Assembly: GCA_037783545.1 (NCBI GenBank)
Contig: JBBELK010001211.1
Span: 62,001 to 126,000, forward strand
DNA length: 64,000 nucleotides
Direction of reading: 5' to 3'
Source of the DNA: Henricia sp. BOLD:AAB3569
Taxonomy: Eukaryota > Echinodermata > Asteroidea > Spinulosida > Echinasteridae
Part shown: one piece after another, positions 23,122 through 33,679 of the stretch
Layout of the letters: each line of letters starts with the position of its first letter
Numbering within the stretch: the first letter of the stretch is position 1
The notes under the pieces: model-generated
Seen by the model: the letters and a program-made list of their open reading frames with translations, nothing else
Told to the model about the DNA's origin: nothing
Databases searched by the model: none
Program-made: the position numbers and the translations under genes

Positions 23122-26100
23122 CTAAAAAATTGACAGACTTTCGCCGGGAAATGGCAGAGAAATTTCAGAGTTTAGAAAAAAAAGGGGTTGGCGCTTCCTG
23201 GTTGCTCCCGCAACCTGTGGCTGTCTGTACACACCTCTTTGGTGTACTCCTGACTCGTGCTCATGCTCAGTCCTTCGGACTGTCGTTGACACGGCCCAGT
23301 TTGGGACGGGATTTTGGTCAAAGTGTGGTCCAAACGTCGGCAAATTTGGAGGTCGAAAAATGTTCCGACGAACTTCAAATTTTGCATGCTCCAAAGACTC
23401 TATATTGCGCACTTGTCCTAAAAAATTGACAGACTTTCGCCGGGAAATGGCAGAGAAATTTCAGAGTTTAGAAAAAAAAAGGGGTTGGCGCTTCCTGGTT
23501 GCTCCCGCAACCTGTGGCTGTCTGTACACACCTCTTTGGTGTACTCCTGACTCGTGCGCATGCTCAGTCCTTCGGACTGTCGTTGACACGGCCCAGTTTG
23601 GGACGGGATTTTGGTCAAAGTGTGGTCCAAACGTCGGCAAATTTGGAGGTCGAAAAATGTTTCGACGAACTTCAAATTTTGCATGCTCCAAAGACTCTAT
23701 ATTGCGCACTTGTCCTAAAAAATTGACAGACTTTCGCCGGGAAATGGCAGAGAAATTTCAGAGTTTAGAAAAAAAGGGGTTGGCGCTTCCTGGTTGCTCC
23801 CGCAACCTGTGGCTGTCTGTACACACCTCTTTGGTGTACTCCTGACTCGTGCGCATGCTCAGTCCTTCGGACTGTCGTTGACACGGCCCAGTTTGGGACG
23901 GGATTTTTGTCAAAGTGTGGTCCAAACGTCGGCAAATTTGGAGGTCGAAAAATGTTCCGACGAACTTCAAATTTTGCATGCTCCAAAGACTCTATATTGC
24001 GCACTTGTCCTAAAAAATTGACAGACTTTCGCCGGGAAATGGCAGAGAAATTTCAGAGTTTAGAAAAAAAAGGGTTGGCGCTTCCTGGTTGCTCCCGCAA
24101 CCTGTGGCTGTCTGTACACACCTCTTTGGTGTACTCCTGACTCGTGCGCATGCTCAGTCCTTCGGACTGTCGTTGACACGGCCCAGTTTGGGACGGGATT
24201 TTGGTCAAAGTGTGGTCCAAACGTCGGCAAATTTGGAGGTCGAAAAATGTTCCGACGAACTTCAAATTTTGCATGCTCCAAAGACTCTATATTGCGCACT
24301 TGTCCTAAAAAATTGACAGACTTTCGCCGGGAAATGGCAGAGAAATTTCAGAGTTTAGAAAAAAAAGGGGTTGGCGCTTCCTGGTTGCTCCCGCAACCTG
24401 TGGCTGTCTGTACACACCTCTTTGGTGTACTCCTGACTCGTGCTCATGCTCAGTCCTTCGGACTGTCGTTGACACGGCCCAGTTTGGGACGGGATTTTGG
24501 TCAAAGTGTGGTCCAAACGTCGGCAAATTTGGAGGTCGAAAAATGTTCCGACGAACTTCAAATTTTGCATGCTCCAAAGACTCTATATTGCGCACTTGTC
24601 CTAACAAATTGACAGACTTTCGCCGGGAAATGGCAGAGAAATTTCAGAGTTTAGAAGAAAAAAAAGGGGTTGGCGCTTCCTGGTTGCTCCCGCAACCTGT
24701 GGCTGTCTGTACACACCTCTTTGGTGTACTCCTGACTCGTGCGCATGCTCAGTCCTTCGGACTGTCGTTGACACGGCCCAGTTTGGGACGGGATTTTGGT
24801 CAAAGTGTGGTCCAAACGTCGGCAAATTTGGAGGTCGAAAAATGTTCCGACGAACTTCAAATTTTGCATGCTCCAAAGACTCTATATTGCGCACTTGTCC
24901 TAAAAAATTGACAGACTTTCGCCGGGAAATGGCAGAGAAATTTCAGAGTTTAGAAAAAAAAGGGGTTGGCGCTTCCTGGTTGCTCCCGCAACCTGTGGCT
25001 GTCTGTACACACCTCTTTGGTGTACTCCTGACTCGTGCTCATGCTCAGTCCTTCGGACTGTCGTTGACACGGCCCAGTTTGGGACGGGATTTTGGTCAAA
25101 GTGTGGTCCAAACGTCGGCAAATTTGGAGGTCGAAAAATGTTCCGACGAACTTCAAATTTTGCATGCTCCAAAGACTCTATATTGCGCACTTGTCCTAAA
25201 AAATTGACAGACTTTCGCCGGGAAATGGCAGAGAAATTTCAGAGTTTAGAAAAAAAAAGGGGTTGGCGCTTCCTGGTTGCTCCCGCAACCTGTGGCTGTC
25301 TGTACACACCTCTTTGGTGTACTCCTGACTCGTGCGCATGCTCAGTCCTTCGGACTGTCGTTGACACGGCCCAGTTTGGGACGGGATTTTGGTCAAAGTG
25401 TGGTCCAAACGTCGGCAAATTTGGAGGTCGAAAAATGTTTCGACGAACTTCAAATTTTGCATGCTCCAAAGACTCTATATTGCGCACTTGTCCTAAAAAA
25501 TTGACAGACTTTCGCCGGGAAATGGCAGAGAAATTTCAGAGTTTAGAAAAAAAGGGGTTGGCGCTTCCTGGTTGCTCCCGCAACCTGTGGCTGTCTGTAC
25601 ACACCTCTTTGGTGTACTCCTGACTCGTGCGCATGCTCAGTCCTTCGGACTGTCGTTGACACGGCCCAGTTTGGGACGGGATTTTTGTCAAAGTGTGGTC
25701 CAAACGTCGGCAAATTTGGAGGTCGAAAAATGTTCCGACGAACTTCAAATTTTGCATGCTCCAAAGACTCTATATTGCGCACTTGTCCTAAAAAATTGAC
25801 AGACTTTCGCCGGGAAATGGCAGAGAAATTTCAGAGTTTAGAAAAAAAAAGGGGTTGGCGCTTCCTGGTTGCTCCCGCAACCTGTGGCTGTCTGTACACA
25901 CCTCTTTGGTGTACTCCTGACTCGTGCGCATGCTCAGTCCTTCGGACTGTCGTTGACACGGCCCAGTTTGGGACGGGATTTTGGTCAAAGTGTGGTCCAA
26001 ACGTCGGCAAATTTGGAGGTCGAAAAATGTTCCGACGAACTTCAAATTTTGCATGCTCCAAAGACTCTATATTGCGCACTTGTCCTAAAAAATTGACAGA

Positions 26101-26970
26101 CTTTCGCCGGGAAATGGCAGAGAAATTTCAGAGTTTAGAAAAAAAAGGGGTTGGCGCTTCCTGGTTGCTCCCGCAACCTGTGGCTGTCTGTACACACCTC
26201 TTTGGTGTACTCCTGACTCGTGCTCATGCTCAGTCCTTCGGACTGTCGTTGACACGGCCCAGTTTGGGACGGGATTTTGGTCAAAGTGTGGTCCAAACGT
26301 CGGCAAATTTGGAGGTCGAAAAATGTTCCGACGAACTTCAAATTTTGCATGCTCCAAAGACTCTATATTGCGCACTTGTCCTAAAAAATTGACAGACTTT
26401 CGCCGGGAAATGGCAGAGAAATTTCAGAGTTTAGAAAAAAAAAGGGGTTGGCGCTTCCTGGTTGCTCCCGCAACCTGTGGCTGTCTGTACACACCTCTTT
26501 GGTGTACTCCTGACTCGTGCGCATGCTCAGTCCTTCGGACTGTCGTTGACACGGCCCAGTTTGGGACGGGATTTTGGTCAAAGTGTGGTCCAAACGTCGG
26601 CAAATTTGGAGGTCGAAAAATGTTTCGACGAACTTCAAATTTTGCATGCTCCAAAGACTCTATATTGCGCACTTGTCCTAAAAAATTGACAGACTTTCGC
26701 CGGGAAATGGCAGAGAAATTTCAGAGTTTAGAAAAAAAGGGGTTGGCGCTTCCTGGTTGCTCCCGCAACCTGTGGCTGTCTGTACACACCTCTTTGGTGT
26801 ACTCCTGACTCGTGCGCATGCTCAGTCCTTCGGACTGTCGTTGACACGGCCCAGTTTGGACGGGATTTTTGTCAAAGTGTGGTCCAAACGTCGGCAAATT
26901 TGGAGGTCGAAAATGTTCCGACGAACTTCAAATTTTGCATGCTCCAAAGACTCTATATTGCGCACTTGTC
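23122..26970 (+). repeat. Three-monomer motif in three copies (offsets 1778 and 1185 bp)
   Basis: An ordered trio recurs from about 23122, 24900 and 26085: a monomer with GTGCTCATGC, then one with ATGTTTCGACG (23659, 25437, 26622), then one with GGATTTTTGTC (23902, 25680, 26865). The offsets correspond to six and four monomers, so block length differs between rounds of amplification. The last copy also carries small deletions that belong to the indel-rich patch. Confidence 0.75.
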
Positions 26971-28937
26971 CTAAAAAATTGACAGACTTTCGCCGGGAAA
27001 TGGCAGAGAAATTTCAGAGTTTAGAAAAAAAAGGGTTGGCGCTTCCTGGTTGCTCCCGCAACCTGTGGCTGTCTGTACACACCTCTTTGGTGTACTCCTG
27101 ACTCGTGCGCATGCTCAGTCCTTCGGACTGTCGTTGACACGGCCCAGTTTGGGACGGGATTTTGGTCAAAGTGTGGTCCAAACGTCGGCAAATTTGGAGG
27201 TCGAAAATGTTCCGACGAACTTCAAATTTTGCATGCTCCAAAGACTCTATATTGCGCACTTGTCCTAAAAAATTGACAGACTTTCGCCGGGAAATGGCAG
27301 AGAAATTTCAGAGTTTAGAAAAAAAGGGGTTGGCGCTTCCTGGTTGGCTCCCGCAACCTGTGGCTGTCTGTACACACCTCTTTGGTGTACTCCTGACTCG
27401 TGCTCATGCTCAGTCCTTCGGACTGTCGTTGACACGGCCCAGTTTGGGACGGGATTTTGGTCAAAGTGTGTCCAAAACGTCGGCAAATTTGGAGGTCGAA
27501 AAATGTTCCGACGAACTTCAAATTTTGCATGCTCCAAAGACTCTATATTGCGCACTTGTCCTAACAAATTGACAGACTTTCGCCGGAAATGGCAGAGAAA
27601 TTTCAGAGTTTAGAAAAAAAAAGGGGTTGGCGCTTCCTGGTTGCTCCCGCAACCTGTGGCTGTCTGTACACACCTCTTTGGTGTACTCCTGACTCGTGCG
27701 CATGCTCAGTCCTTCGGACTGTCGTTGACACGGCCCAGTTTGGGACGGGATTTTGGTCAAAGTGTGGTCCAAACGTCGGCAAATTTGGAGGTCGAAAAAT
27801 GTTCCGACGAACTTCAAATTTGCATGCTCCAAAGACTCTATATTGCGTACTTGTCCTAAAAAATTGACAGACTTTCGCCGGGAAATGCAGAGAAATTTCA
27901 GAGTTTAGAAAAAAAAGGGTTGGCGCTTCCTGGTTGCTCCCGCAACCTGTGGCTGTCTGTACACACCTCTTTGGTGTACTCCTGACTCGTGCGCATGCTC
28001 AGTCCTTCGGACTGTCGTTGACACGGCCCAGTTTGGGACGGGATTTTGGTCAAAGTGTGGTCCAAACGTCGGCAAATTTGGAGGTCGAAAAATGTTCCGA
28101 CGAACTTCAAATTTTGCATGCTCCAAAGACTCTATATTGCGCACTATTGTCCTAACAAATTGACAGACTTTCGCCTGGAAATGGCAGAGAAATTTCAGAG
28201 TTTAGAAAAAAAGGGGTTGGCGCTTCCTGGTTGCTCCCGCAACCTGTGGCTGTCTGTACACACCTCTTTGGTGTACTCCTGACTCGTGCGCATGCTCAGT
28301 CCTTCGGACTGTCGTTGACACAGCCCAGTTTGGGACGGGATTTTGGTCAAAGTGTGGTCCAAACGTCGGCAAATTTGGAGGTCGAAAAATGTTCCGACGA
28401 ACTTCAAATTTTGCATGCTCCAAAGACTCTATATTGCGCACTTGTCCTAAAAAATTGACAGACTTTCGCCGGGAAATGGCAGAGAAATTTCAGAGTTAGA
28501 AAAAAAGGGGTTGGCGCTTCCTGGTTGCTCCCGCAACCTGTGGCTGTCTGTACACACCTCTTTGGTGTACTCATGACTCGTGCGCATGCTCAGTCCTTCG
28601 GACTGTCGTTGACACGGCCCAGTTTGGGACGGGATTTTGGTCAAAGTGTGGTCCAAACGTCGGCAAATTTGGAGGTCGAAAAATGTTCCGACGAACCTCA
28701 AATTTGGCATGCTCCAAAGACTCTATATTGCGCACTTGTCCTAAAAAAATGACAGACTTTCGCCAGGAAATGGCAGAGAAATTTCAGAGTTTATAAAAAA
28801 AGGGTTGGCGCTTCCTGGTTGCTCCCGCAACCTGTGGCTGTCTGTACACACCTCTTTGGTGTACTCCTGACTCGTGCGCATGCTCAGTCCTTTGGACTGT
28901 CGTTGACACGGCCCAGTTTGGGACGGGATTTTGGTCA
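26850..28937 (+). repeat. Indel-rich last monomers before the LINE
   Basis: Roughly seven monomers here carry about 14 one- or two-base length changes, mostly losses. Losses: CAGTTTGGACG (26857), CGAAAATG (26910, 27204), AAGGGTTGG (27031, 27917, 28801), GTGTGTCC (27468), CCGGAAATGG (27583), CAAATTTGC (27818), GAAATGCAG (27885), GAGTTAG (28494). Gains: GGTTGGCTCC (27344), CCAAAACG (27474), CACTATTG (28144). The preceding 4 kb has almost none. The array stays in the same orientation and phase overall. Confidence 0.8.
28927..28937 (+). repeat. Left target-site duplication of the LINE (GATTTTGGTCA)
   Basis: The last 11 satellite bases before the LINE are GATTTTGGTCA. The identical 11 bases follow the LINE at 33838-33848, after which the satellite continues with AAGTGTGG exactly as in an uninterrupted monomer. 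The bases flanking the repeats differ, so 11 bp is the full length. A direct repeat of the target is the hallmark of target-primed reverse transcription. Confidence 0.9.
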
Positions 28938-28986
28938 CGTCGGACGTGTTTTTCCCGCGTCGTGCTGCGTGCGTCCTACCGCAGTC
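28938..28986 (+). other. LINE 5' leader
   Basis: The 49 bases between the satellite junction and the first plausible ORF1 ATG. It opens with CGTCGGACGTG, which forms CACGT-CGG-ACGTG with the preceding CA, and is otherwise GC-rich. No promoter motif is recognisable. It is short for a LINE leader, so a small 5' truncation remains possible. Confidence 0.55.
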
Positions 28987-29455
28987 ATGTCACTGAATCG
29001 GCGGAGGACGGTGGAAATCACCTCAGTGACGGCGTAAAACCTGACGATGTTTTCGTTTCTTTGGACAAGGAATTGAGAGATTTGGATGTTGAATGTGTGC
29101 AACCTTTGAGTGACAAGAGGTGGGCGATTACCGTGGCTACTGAGGTACTATCAAACAAGCTACTACGGGCAAGGCTACAGGTGGGCAAAAAACCGGCAAC
29201 AGTCACCCCAGCAGGAGGCAACGTTAACTACGTGAACATTAAGTATGCCCCGGACGAGATGGCAGACACCGCCATTGCGTCCAAGCTCTCCGAGTTCGGC
29301 CGGGTTCTATCCTATCGACGTGGACATTGGCAAACTCGACTCGGCTGGCGCAATGGAATGCGCCATTTCCAAATGGAGCTTCAAAAACAGATTCCTAGCT
29401 ATGTACAGGTGGGTGGCTACAAACTACTGGTTCAGTACGAGGACAGGTTAAAACG

Positions 29456-29607
29456 TGCAGAGCTTGCGGGGAAACCGGTCACTACGCCGCAGAATGCCCG
29501 AACATTTCATGCTTCAATTGTAAACAGAAAGGTCACCGCAGCATGGCATGCCCGAGCCCAAAAAATGTCTTATTTGTGGAGAGAACGGCCATTTTGCCCG
29601 TGAGTGC
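29456..29607 (+). other. ORF1 triple CCHC zinc-knuckle region
   Basis: Three CX2CX4HX4C motifs lie in a row: CRACGETGHYAAEC (29456-29497), CFNCKQKGHRSMAC (29510-29551) and CLICGENGHFAREC (29566-29607). The first two share one frame. The third is one frame away because of a base missing in the A-run at 29560-29565. Such knuckles bind single-stranded nucleic acid in gag and ORF1 proteins. Confidence 0.9.
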
Positions 29608-29714
29608 CCTAAGTCATGGCGTACGTCACCAAGAAAGGTAGAATGATATCCCCCCCACAAGTGGATAACGGCGAAGATTCCATGGAGAGTATGGACGAGG
29701 CCGACCCACCACCT

Positions 29715-29831
29715 GACCGACCGAGTACCTCGGCAGCGCCCGACCTACCACCGGACCGACCAAGTACCTCGACAGCGCCCGACCCACCACCAGACCGACC
29801 AACTACCTCGGCAGCTCCAGCCGCCCGCGCA
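29715..29831 (+). repeat. 39-bp coding minisatellite in ORF1
   Basis: Three imperfect copies of a 39-bp unit (29715-29753, 29754-29792, 29793-29831) encode the 13-residue repeats DRPSTSAAPDLPP, DRPSTSTAPDPPP and DRPTTSAAPAARA. They form a proline-rich low-complexity linker after the zinc knuckles. Confidence 0.85.
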
Positions 29832-30574
29832 GCCAAAGGAACCCTTGGCATTTGGGACGAGGCGGTCCGACTATCGAGGAAGTCTGTACCAGCCAGAAAG
29901 TCGACCGCTGCGGAACAATTAAAGGCAAGTCCCATGAAACATGCCACCAAGGCCGCACCCAGTACACCAGCCCAACCAGCCGCAGCTCCGTCCGTAACAC
30001 GGCCCGGAGTGCAAGTACAGCGACACCACAAAGCGAGGTACCAACCAGCGTTGGAAACGCCTTATAGGAAGAACTCTAGCCGAATTGGTGGACATACTGT
30101 GTCAACTAAGTCCACCCCAGCTGTAGACCCCGCTGATATACACCCTTCGTCAAAAGCCAAGGTTACCCCTAAGGCCAAGACGGAAACAAGACCCAAGGTG
30201 AAAGCTGCCGGAAAATCCCACGGAGTTAACTATGATGAACATTTGGAATTTTCACAAGCGGCGGTGGCAAATCTTCGTACTCGGCTTGGGCCGAGGAAGT
30301 GGCCACCTATAATGCTTACGAGGCCCTAGATGACGAGCTTGCCCAAGAAACCCCGTTAGCACCGACCGGTTCCACCTATTCCCCGCTGTTTCCCCAGCAG
30401 AACCAAGAGGATTCGGACGCGGAGTCGGACGCTGAATCGGACGGCTCAACGTACTCCGCGGTGAGCAGTGTCAAGAGCGTGGCCAGCAGTAAACGCGTTC
30501 TCTCCCCCCGGAAGAGAACTACGCTACGCAACATAATAAAACCCGAAGTAAAAAGATTAGATAGTTTGACTTGA

Positions 30575-30626
30575 ACTGATTCACTTTATGATTCACTTGA
30601 TGTTGATATTTCTTGTATTTTTCCAA
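30575..30626 (+). other. Spacer between ORF1 and ORF2
   Basis: Fifty-two AT-rich bases separate the ORF1 stop from the ORF2 ATG. No internal ribosome entry or reinitiation signal is recognisable. Confidence 0.6.
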
Positions 30627-31323
30627 ATGTTTAATTTCACCATTGCATCGTTAAATGTTAATGGTATAAGAAATCAGACAAAACGAAGTAATGTTTTTCA
30701 GTTTTGCAATAACAGCATGTAGATATTTTATTATTACAAGAAACCCATGCTTCAGGCTTCTCTGAAGCCAGGGCATGGTCTCATGAATTTGGTGGTACCT
30801 GGGTTTTGGTCTTTTGGTTGTAGGAGTAGTCGTGGGTAGCCATTTTGCTGTCTAAACGGCATTCATGGGGCCCTGTAGATAATTTGCGTGACAACAACGG
30901 TCGCATTATATCCCTAACCGTAACAATGCCTCATACCAAACAAAGGGTACGCATTGTTAATGTGTATGGTCCGAATGATCCTCACGAAAGGCAGGAATTC
31001 TTTTCAAAAGAAGTGCGTAAACATCACTGTGGTATGAGGCATGTTGTTTTGGGCGGGATTTTAACTGCATCGAAAATAAATTATTAGATTCTAAAAGTGG
31101 GAGTAAAACGTACATGTTGAAAGCCACAAAAGGAAGTTACGAAATTCAAATACTGGCCAAAACGGGGGGTTTACAGGACGTTTGGCGTCTTCAAAACCCT
31201 CAGGACAAGCGTTTCACTTGGCATTCAAACCAAAGTGCCTCCAGGATTGACCGTTTGTATGTGTCACGTGAACTATCAATGGAATGTCAAAGTGCAATCA
31301 CTGCTTGTCCTTTCTCAGACCAT
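30627..31323 (+). other. APE-type endonuclease domain of ORF2 (broken by four frame changes)
   Basis: Catalytic-site motifs of the exonuclease III/APE fold appear in order across three frames: LNVNGIR (Asn), LLLQETH (Glu), VNVYGPN (Tyr), the GGD/FN site interrupted by a frame change at about 31057, and the terminal SDH (31315-31323). This type of endonuclease distinguishes the element from R2-like LINEs, which use a restriction-like enzyme. APE-type enzymes often have weak target preference, but Tx1-group relatives can be site-specific. Confidence 0.8.
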
Positions 31324-32247
31324 GATATGGTCTCCTTTACGACTTCTGATGCCGTTTCTAACATTGGGCGGGGATTTTGGAAAATGAATACTTCTTTTCT
31401 GGGGAGGGACGATTTCAGACTTGTAGTTAAGGAAGAATGGTCGAACTGGGTTCAAAACAAAGGGAAATTTGACAATTTGGTTGAATGGTGGGACAAGGGA
31501 AAAGCCCGATTGAAACGAGCGGTGATTGCATTTTCCGTGGGTGAATCTAGACAGCGTAAAATTTATCGTAGGGAGCTTCTAAGTAAAATTAGTATTCTTC
31601 AAAAACGTATTGACAACCAAGATTTTGCATGTGTAGACGAACTACGGGGTTTGCGGGCAGATTTTGATAATTTTTGTAAATCTGGCTTTCCCATTTCAAG
31701 CCCTGTAGTGCGTGGAGAAGCGAGTGTTTTTAAGCCAACAAGTAATGACCCAGATCTCAAAAGAATGCAAAGTCTTCACGACCTTTCCGGTCGACTGGTC
31801 ACGGACCAAAACCAAATGACTAACGTCTGCAGAGACTACTATAACAATTTGTACACTGAAGGCAGCATAGATCAAAAGGAAATCGATTTTTTAAAAAGCA
31901 CTATTGATAGATCGCTGAGCCCCGAGGAACAATTGTTACTCGAGGGGTCAGTGACCGTCGATGAAGTGAAACGGGCATTGTTTAGTATGTCAGCGGGAAA
32001 GTCTCCGGGCTCGGACGGCATACCCGTAGAGTTTTATAAAGAATTCTTTGACGAAGTGGGTCAGAATTTGTGCGACGTAATCAATCCAGTTTTTATTGAC
32101 GGTAGCTTAAGCACAAGTCAAAGATCTGGCCTGATTACATTGTTGTTCAAAAACAAGGGTAGTCGTGACGATATTGGCAATTGGAGGCCTATATCGCTAT
32201 TGAATGTTGACTATAAGGTAATAGCCAAAATTCTTGCAAACAGAGTT

Positions 32248-32256
32248 AGGCAATGG
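32248..32256 (+). other. Reverse transcriptase deletion junction (motif A lost)
   Basis: Upstream the frame reads ...KILANRVR; from about 32252 a different frame reads NGNVSDPFSLSRGVRQGC. In L1/Tx1 enzymes about 85-95 residues separate these two segments, including the first catalytic aspartate. The junction sits in a GGCAATGGCAAT direct repeat. The missing length, about 260-280 bp, is my estimate from family knowledge. Confidence 0.8.
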
Positions 32257-32422
32257 CAATGTTTCCGACCCATTTTCACTCTCCAGAGGCGTTCGGCAGG
32301 GCTGCCCGTTGTCCCCATTGCTTTACATCATTGCCCTTGAACCTCTGGCTTGTGCAATTAGGGCGGATCGGAAAATTCAAGGTGCCAAATTGCCCGGGGG
32401 CATTGAAGCCAAGGTTTCGATG

Positions 32423-32434
32423 TATGCTGATGAT
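32423..32434 (+). other. Reverse transcriptase catalytic YADD motif (motif C)
   Basis: TAT GCT GAT GAT encodes Tyr-Ala-Asp-Asp within VSMYADDMTLIL, preceded at the normal distance by RGVRQGCPLSPLLY. Two of the three catalytic aspartates are thus present; the third, in motif A, is missing. Confidence 0.95.
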
Positions 32435-33367
32435 ATGACTCTCATCTTGTCGGATGATGCGTCTATCATCAAGAGTTTTAAGCTTGTCGAGAGATACGAA
32501 CGCGCATCCAACGCTAAACTTAACCCCCAGAAAACTAGCGGTGTTTTTCTTGGCTGTTGGAAAAATCGTAGTACTGGCCCAGTTGACATCTCCTGGGTAC
32601 ACTCCACAAAAATAGTTGGTGTTATGTTCGGGTATGATGATATTTACACTAGAATGTGGAAAGACAAAACAAACCAGCTCAGGGCGTGTATTAATGAATG
32701 GGAAGACTGTAATTTTTCAATGAAGGGTAGAGTTAATGTTGTAAATATTTTCCTTTTGTCTAAAGTTTGGTTCCTAGCAGAAGTTGCCCCACCTTCGAAG
32801 AAAGTTATTCAAGAAACTAACAAAATAATTTTTGGTTTTATTTGGGACAACAAGGTAGAAAATGTCAGTCGAAACACCATGTTTCTCCCTCTATCTGAAG
32901 GTGGAATGGGTGTACTAAACCTTGAAAATAGAGTAGCCGCTATGCTGGGCGTTCATATTTCAAATCTGCTAGATACAAAGCCGGCTAAATGGCGAGTTCT
33001 TGCGCGCTATTGGTGTGGTCTGACGCTGAGAAGTGTAGATCCGTCATTAGCGCGTGACAATCTACCTCACTCCGACACACAGCCGAAATTTTATCGACTG
33101 GTTCTGGGGCACTTTCGACAGTTTCAAAATCATGAGGCAGATTGGAAACATGTCAAATTCAAAGAACACTTGGCCACTATTTCAGACACCATGAAATCCG
33201 AACCCAAAATACAAAGGGTTTATCCAACCAAAGATTGGGCTACCGTGTGGAAGCGCACATTGTGTGCTAAACTGAGCAATAAGCAGGTTTCCTTGAATTT
33301 TAAGATAGTTCACGATGTTCTTCCTATTGGCAGCCGAACTAGAAAGTTATTTAATGCTAAGGGACTT

Positions 33368-33418
33368 TGCCCACATTGTCACCAATTCGAAACCATTCAG
33401 CATGCCTATGTACAGTGC
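33368..33418 (+). other. C-terminal CCHC finger of ORF2
   Basis: CPHCHQFETIQHAYVQC matches CX2CX7HX4C, a finger found near the C-terminus of L1, Tx1 and related LINE ORF2 proteins and implicated in RNA binding. Confidence 0.85.
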
Positions 33419-33679
33419 CGTGTCGTCCAGCCTGTTGCAGAATGGTTTGGTGCACACGTGAGCAGAATCAACCACACTGTTGCCGACACAGTTAACACGA
33501 ACACATTGGTCTTTTCATTGTTTGAAATGCCCAATTTGAAGAAAATGGAAACTAAACTGGCCCAACAATACAGTGTGTTCCGTACAACTGTTTGGTTAGT
33601 ACGAAATGAAGCAAAGTATAATAACAAACGGTTTACTTCGAACGAAATAATTTCTCGTTTAAAACGATGCCTAAAGTAA

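Larger units (their letters stand above)
1..28937 (+). repeat. Satellite array, left part (about 98 monomers of about 296 bp)
   Basis: Head-to-tail copies of one monomer fill this interval without spacers. Taking the first monomer as 1-296, the same landmark (GTCCTTCGGACTG) recurs every 295-297 bp. Most copies differ by only a few substitutions. Recurrent subtypes include: CTCCTGCGCATGC with GGCCAAGTTT (for example 5181-5240, 8151-8200); GGATGCTCCC often with AAATTTTCCG (2473, 4546, 20232); GAAATAGCAG with GAGCTTAG (3606, 7456, 9232, 15742, 17814, 19300); GTGCTCATGC (near 880, 10820, 23260, 25037, 26222). These subtypes recur in blocks, so the array has been amplified in multi-monomer pieces. 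No gene, CRISPR structure or known structural RNA is recognised. The array starts upstream of the window and is cut at its right end only by the LINE insertion. Confidence 0.98.
28987..30574 (+). pseudogene. LINE ORF1: gag-like nucleic-acid-binding protein, frameshifted
   Basis: Encodes the RNA-binding partner protein of the retrotransposon, expected to coat the element RNA. The N-terminal part (about 29030-29440) has the RNA-binding-like layout seen in Tx1-type ORF1 proteins, ending in IPSYVQVGGYKLLVQY. Three zinc knuckles follow, then a basic, proline- and alanine-rich tail with a 13-aa repeat, and an acidic serine-rich end (SDAESDAESDGS) stopping at TGA 30572. The frame changes near 29010-29040, 29442, 29561, 29615 and 30240-30270; each shift is of the minus-one type. 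No in-frame ATG precedes 29257 in the main N-terminal frame, so the ATG at 28987, one frame away, is the likeliest start. Apart from the shifts I see no nonsense substitution, so the decay is recent or the shifts are sequencing error. Confidence 0.8.
30627..33679 (+). pseudogene. LINE ORF2: endonuclease-reverse transcriptase, frameshifted and internally deleted
   Basis: Would nick target DNA and reverse-transcribe the element RNA at the nick. The ATG at 30627 opens the endonuclease (IASLNVNGIR, LLLQETHAS, VNVYGP, RIDRLYVS, SDH at 31315-31323). Reverse transcriptase motifs follow: GKSPGSDGIPVEFYKEFF (about 31994), NWRPISLLNVDYK (about 32178), RGVRQGCPLSPLLY (about 32285), YADD (32423-32434) and a thumb with FSMKGRVNVVN. 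The C-terminus carries a CX2CX7HX4C finger and ends at TAA 33677. Frame changes lie near 30716, 30803, 30836 and 31057. At about 32248-32256 the protein jumps from ILANRVR directly to NGNVSDPFSLSRG, skipping the roughly 90 residues that normally hold fingers/palm motif A with its catalytic aspartate. The copy is therefore not active as read, though 31.06-33.68 kb otherwise stays open. Confidence 0.88.

Noticed and set aside
91-28900. Recurrent 121-aa plus-strand and 96-aa minus-strand frames in every monomer
   Set aside because: They overlap each other and their own next copies in different frames, the start codon is lost in many right-array copies, and SNPs and indels do not respect the frame. 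I do not call them genes.
1-28937. Tandem structural RNA genes (5S rRNA, U snRNA, spliced leader, tRNA)
   Set aside because: No monomer segment resembles 5S rRNA, a U RNA with an Sm site, a tRNA clover leaf with A and B boxes, or a spliced leader followed by a donor site, as far as I can judge by eye.
28962-29603. Intact 213-aa protein from a GTG start
   Set aside because: GTG is not a plausible eukaryotic start here, and the C-terminal 50 residues are an out-of-frame reading of the zinc-knuckle region. It is a fragment of ORF1.
29609-30031. 140-aa minus-strand frame opposite the proline-rich ORF1 tail
   Set aside because: It is the antisense of a GC-rich, low-complexity coding repeat and has no recognisable domain.
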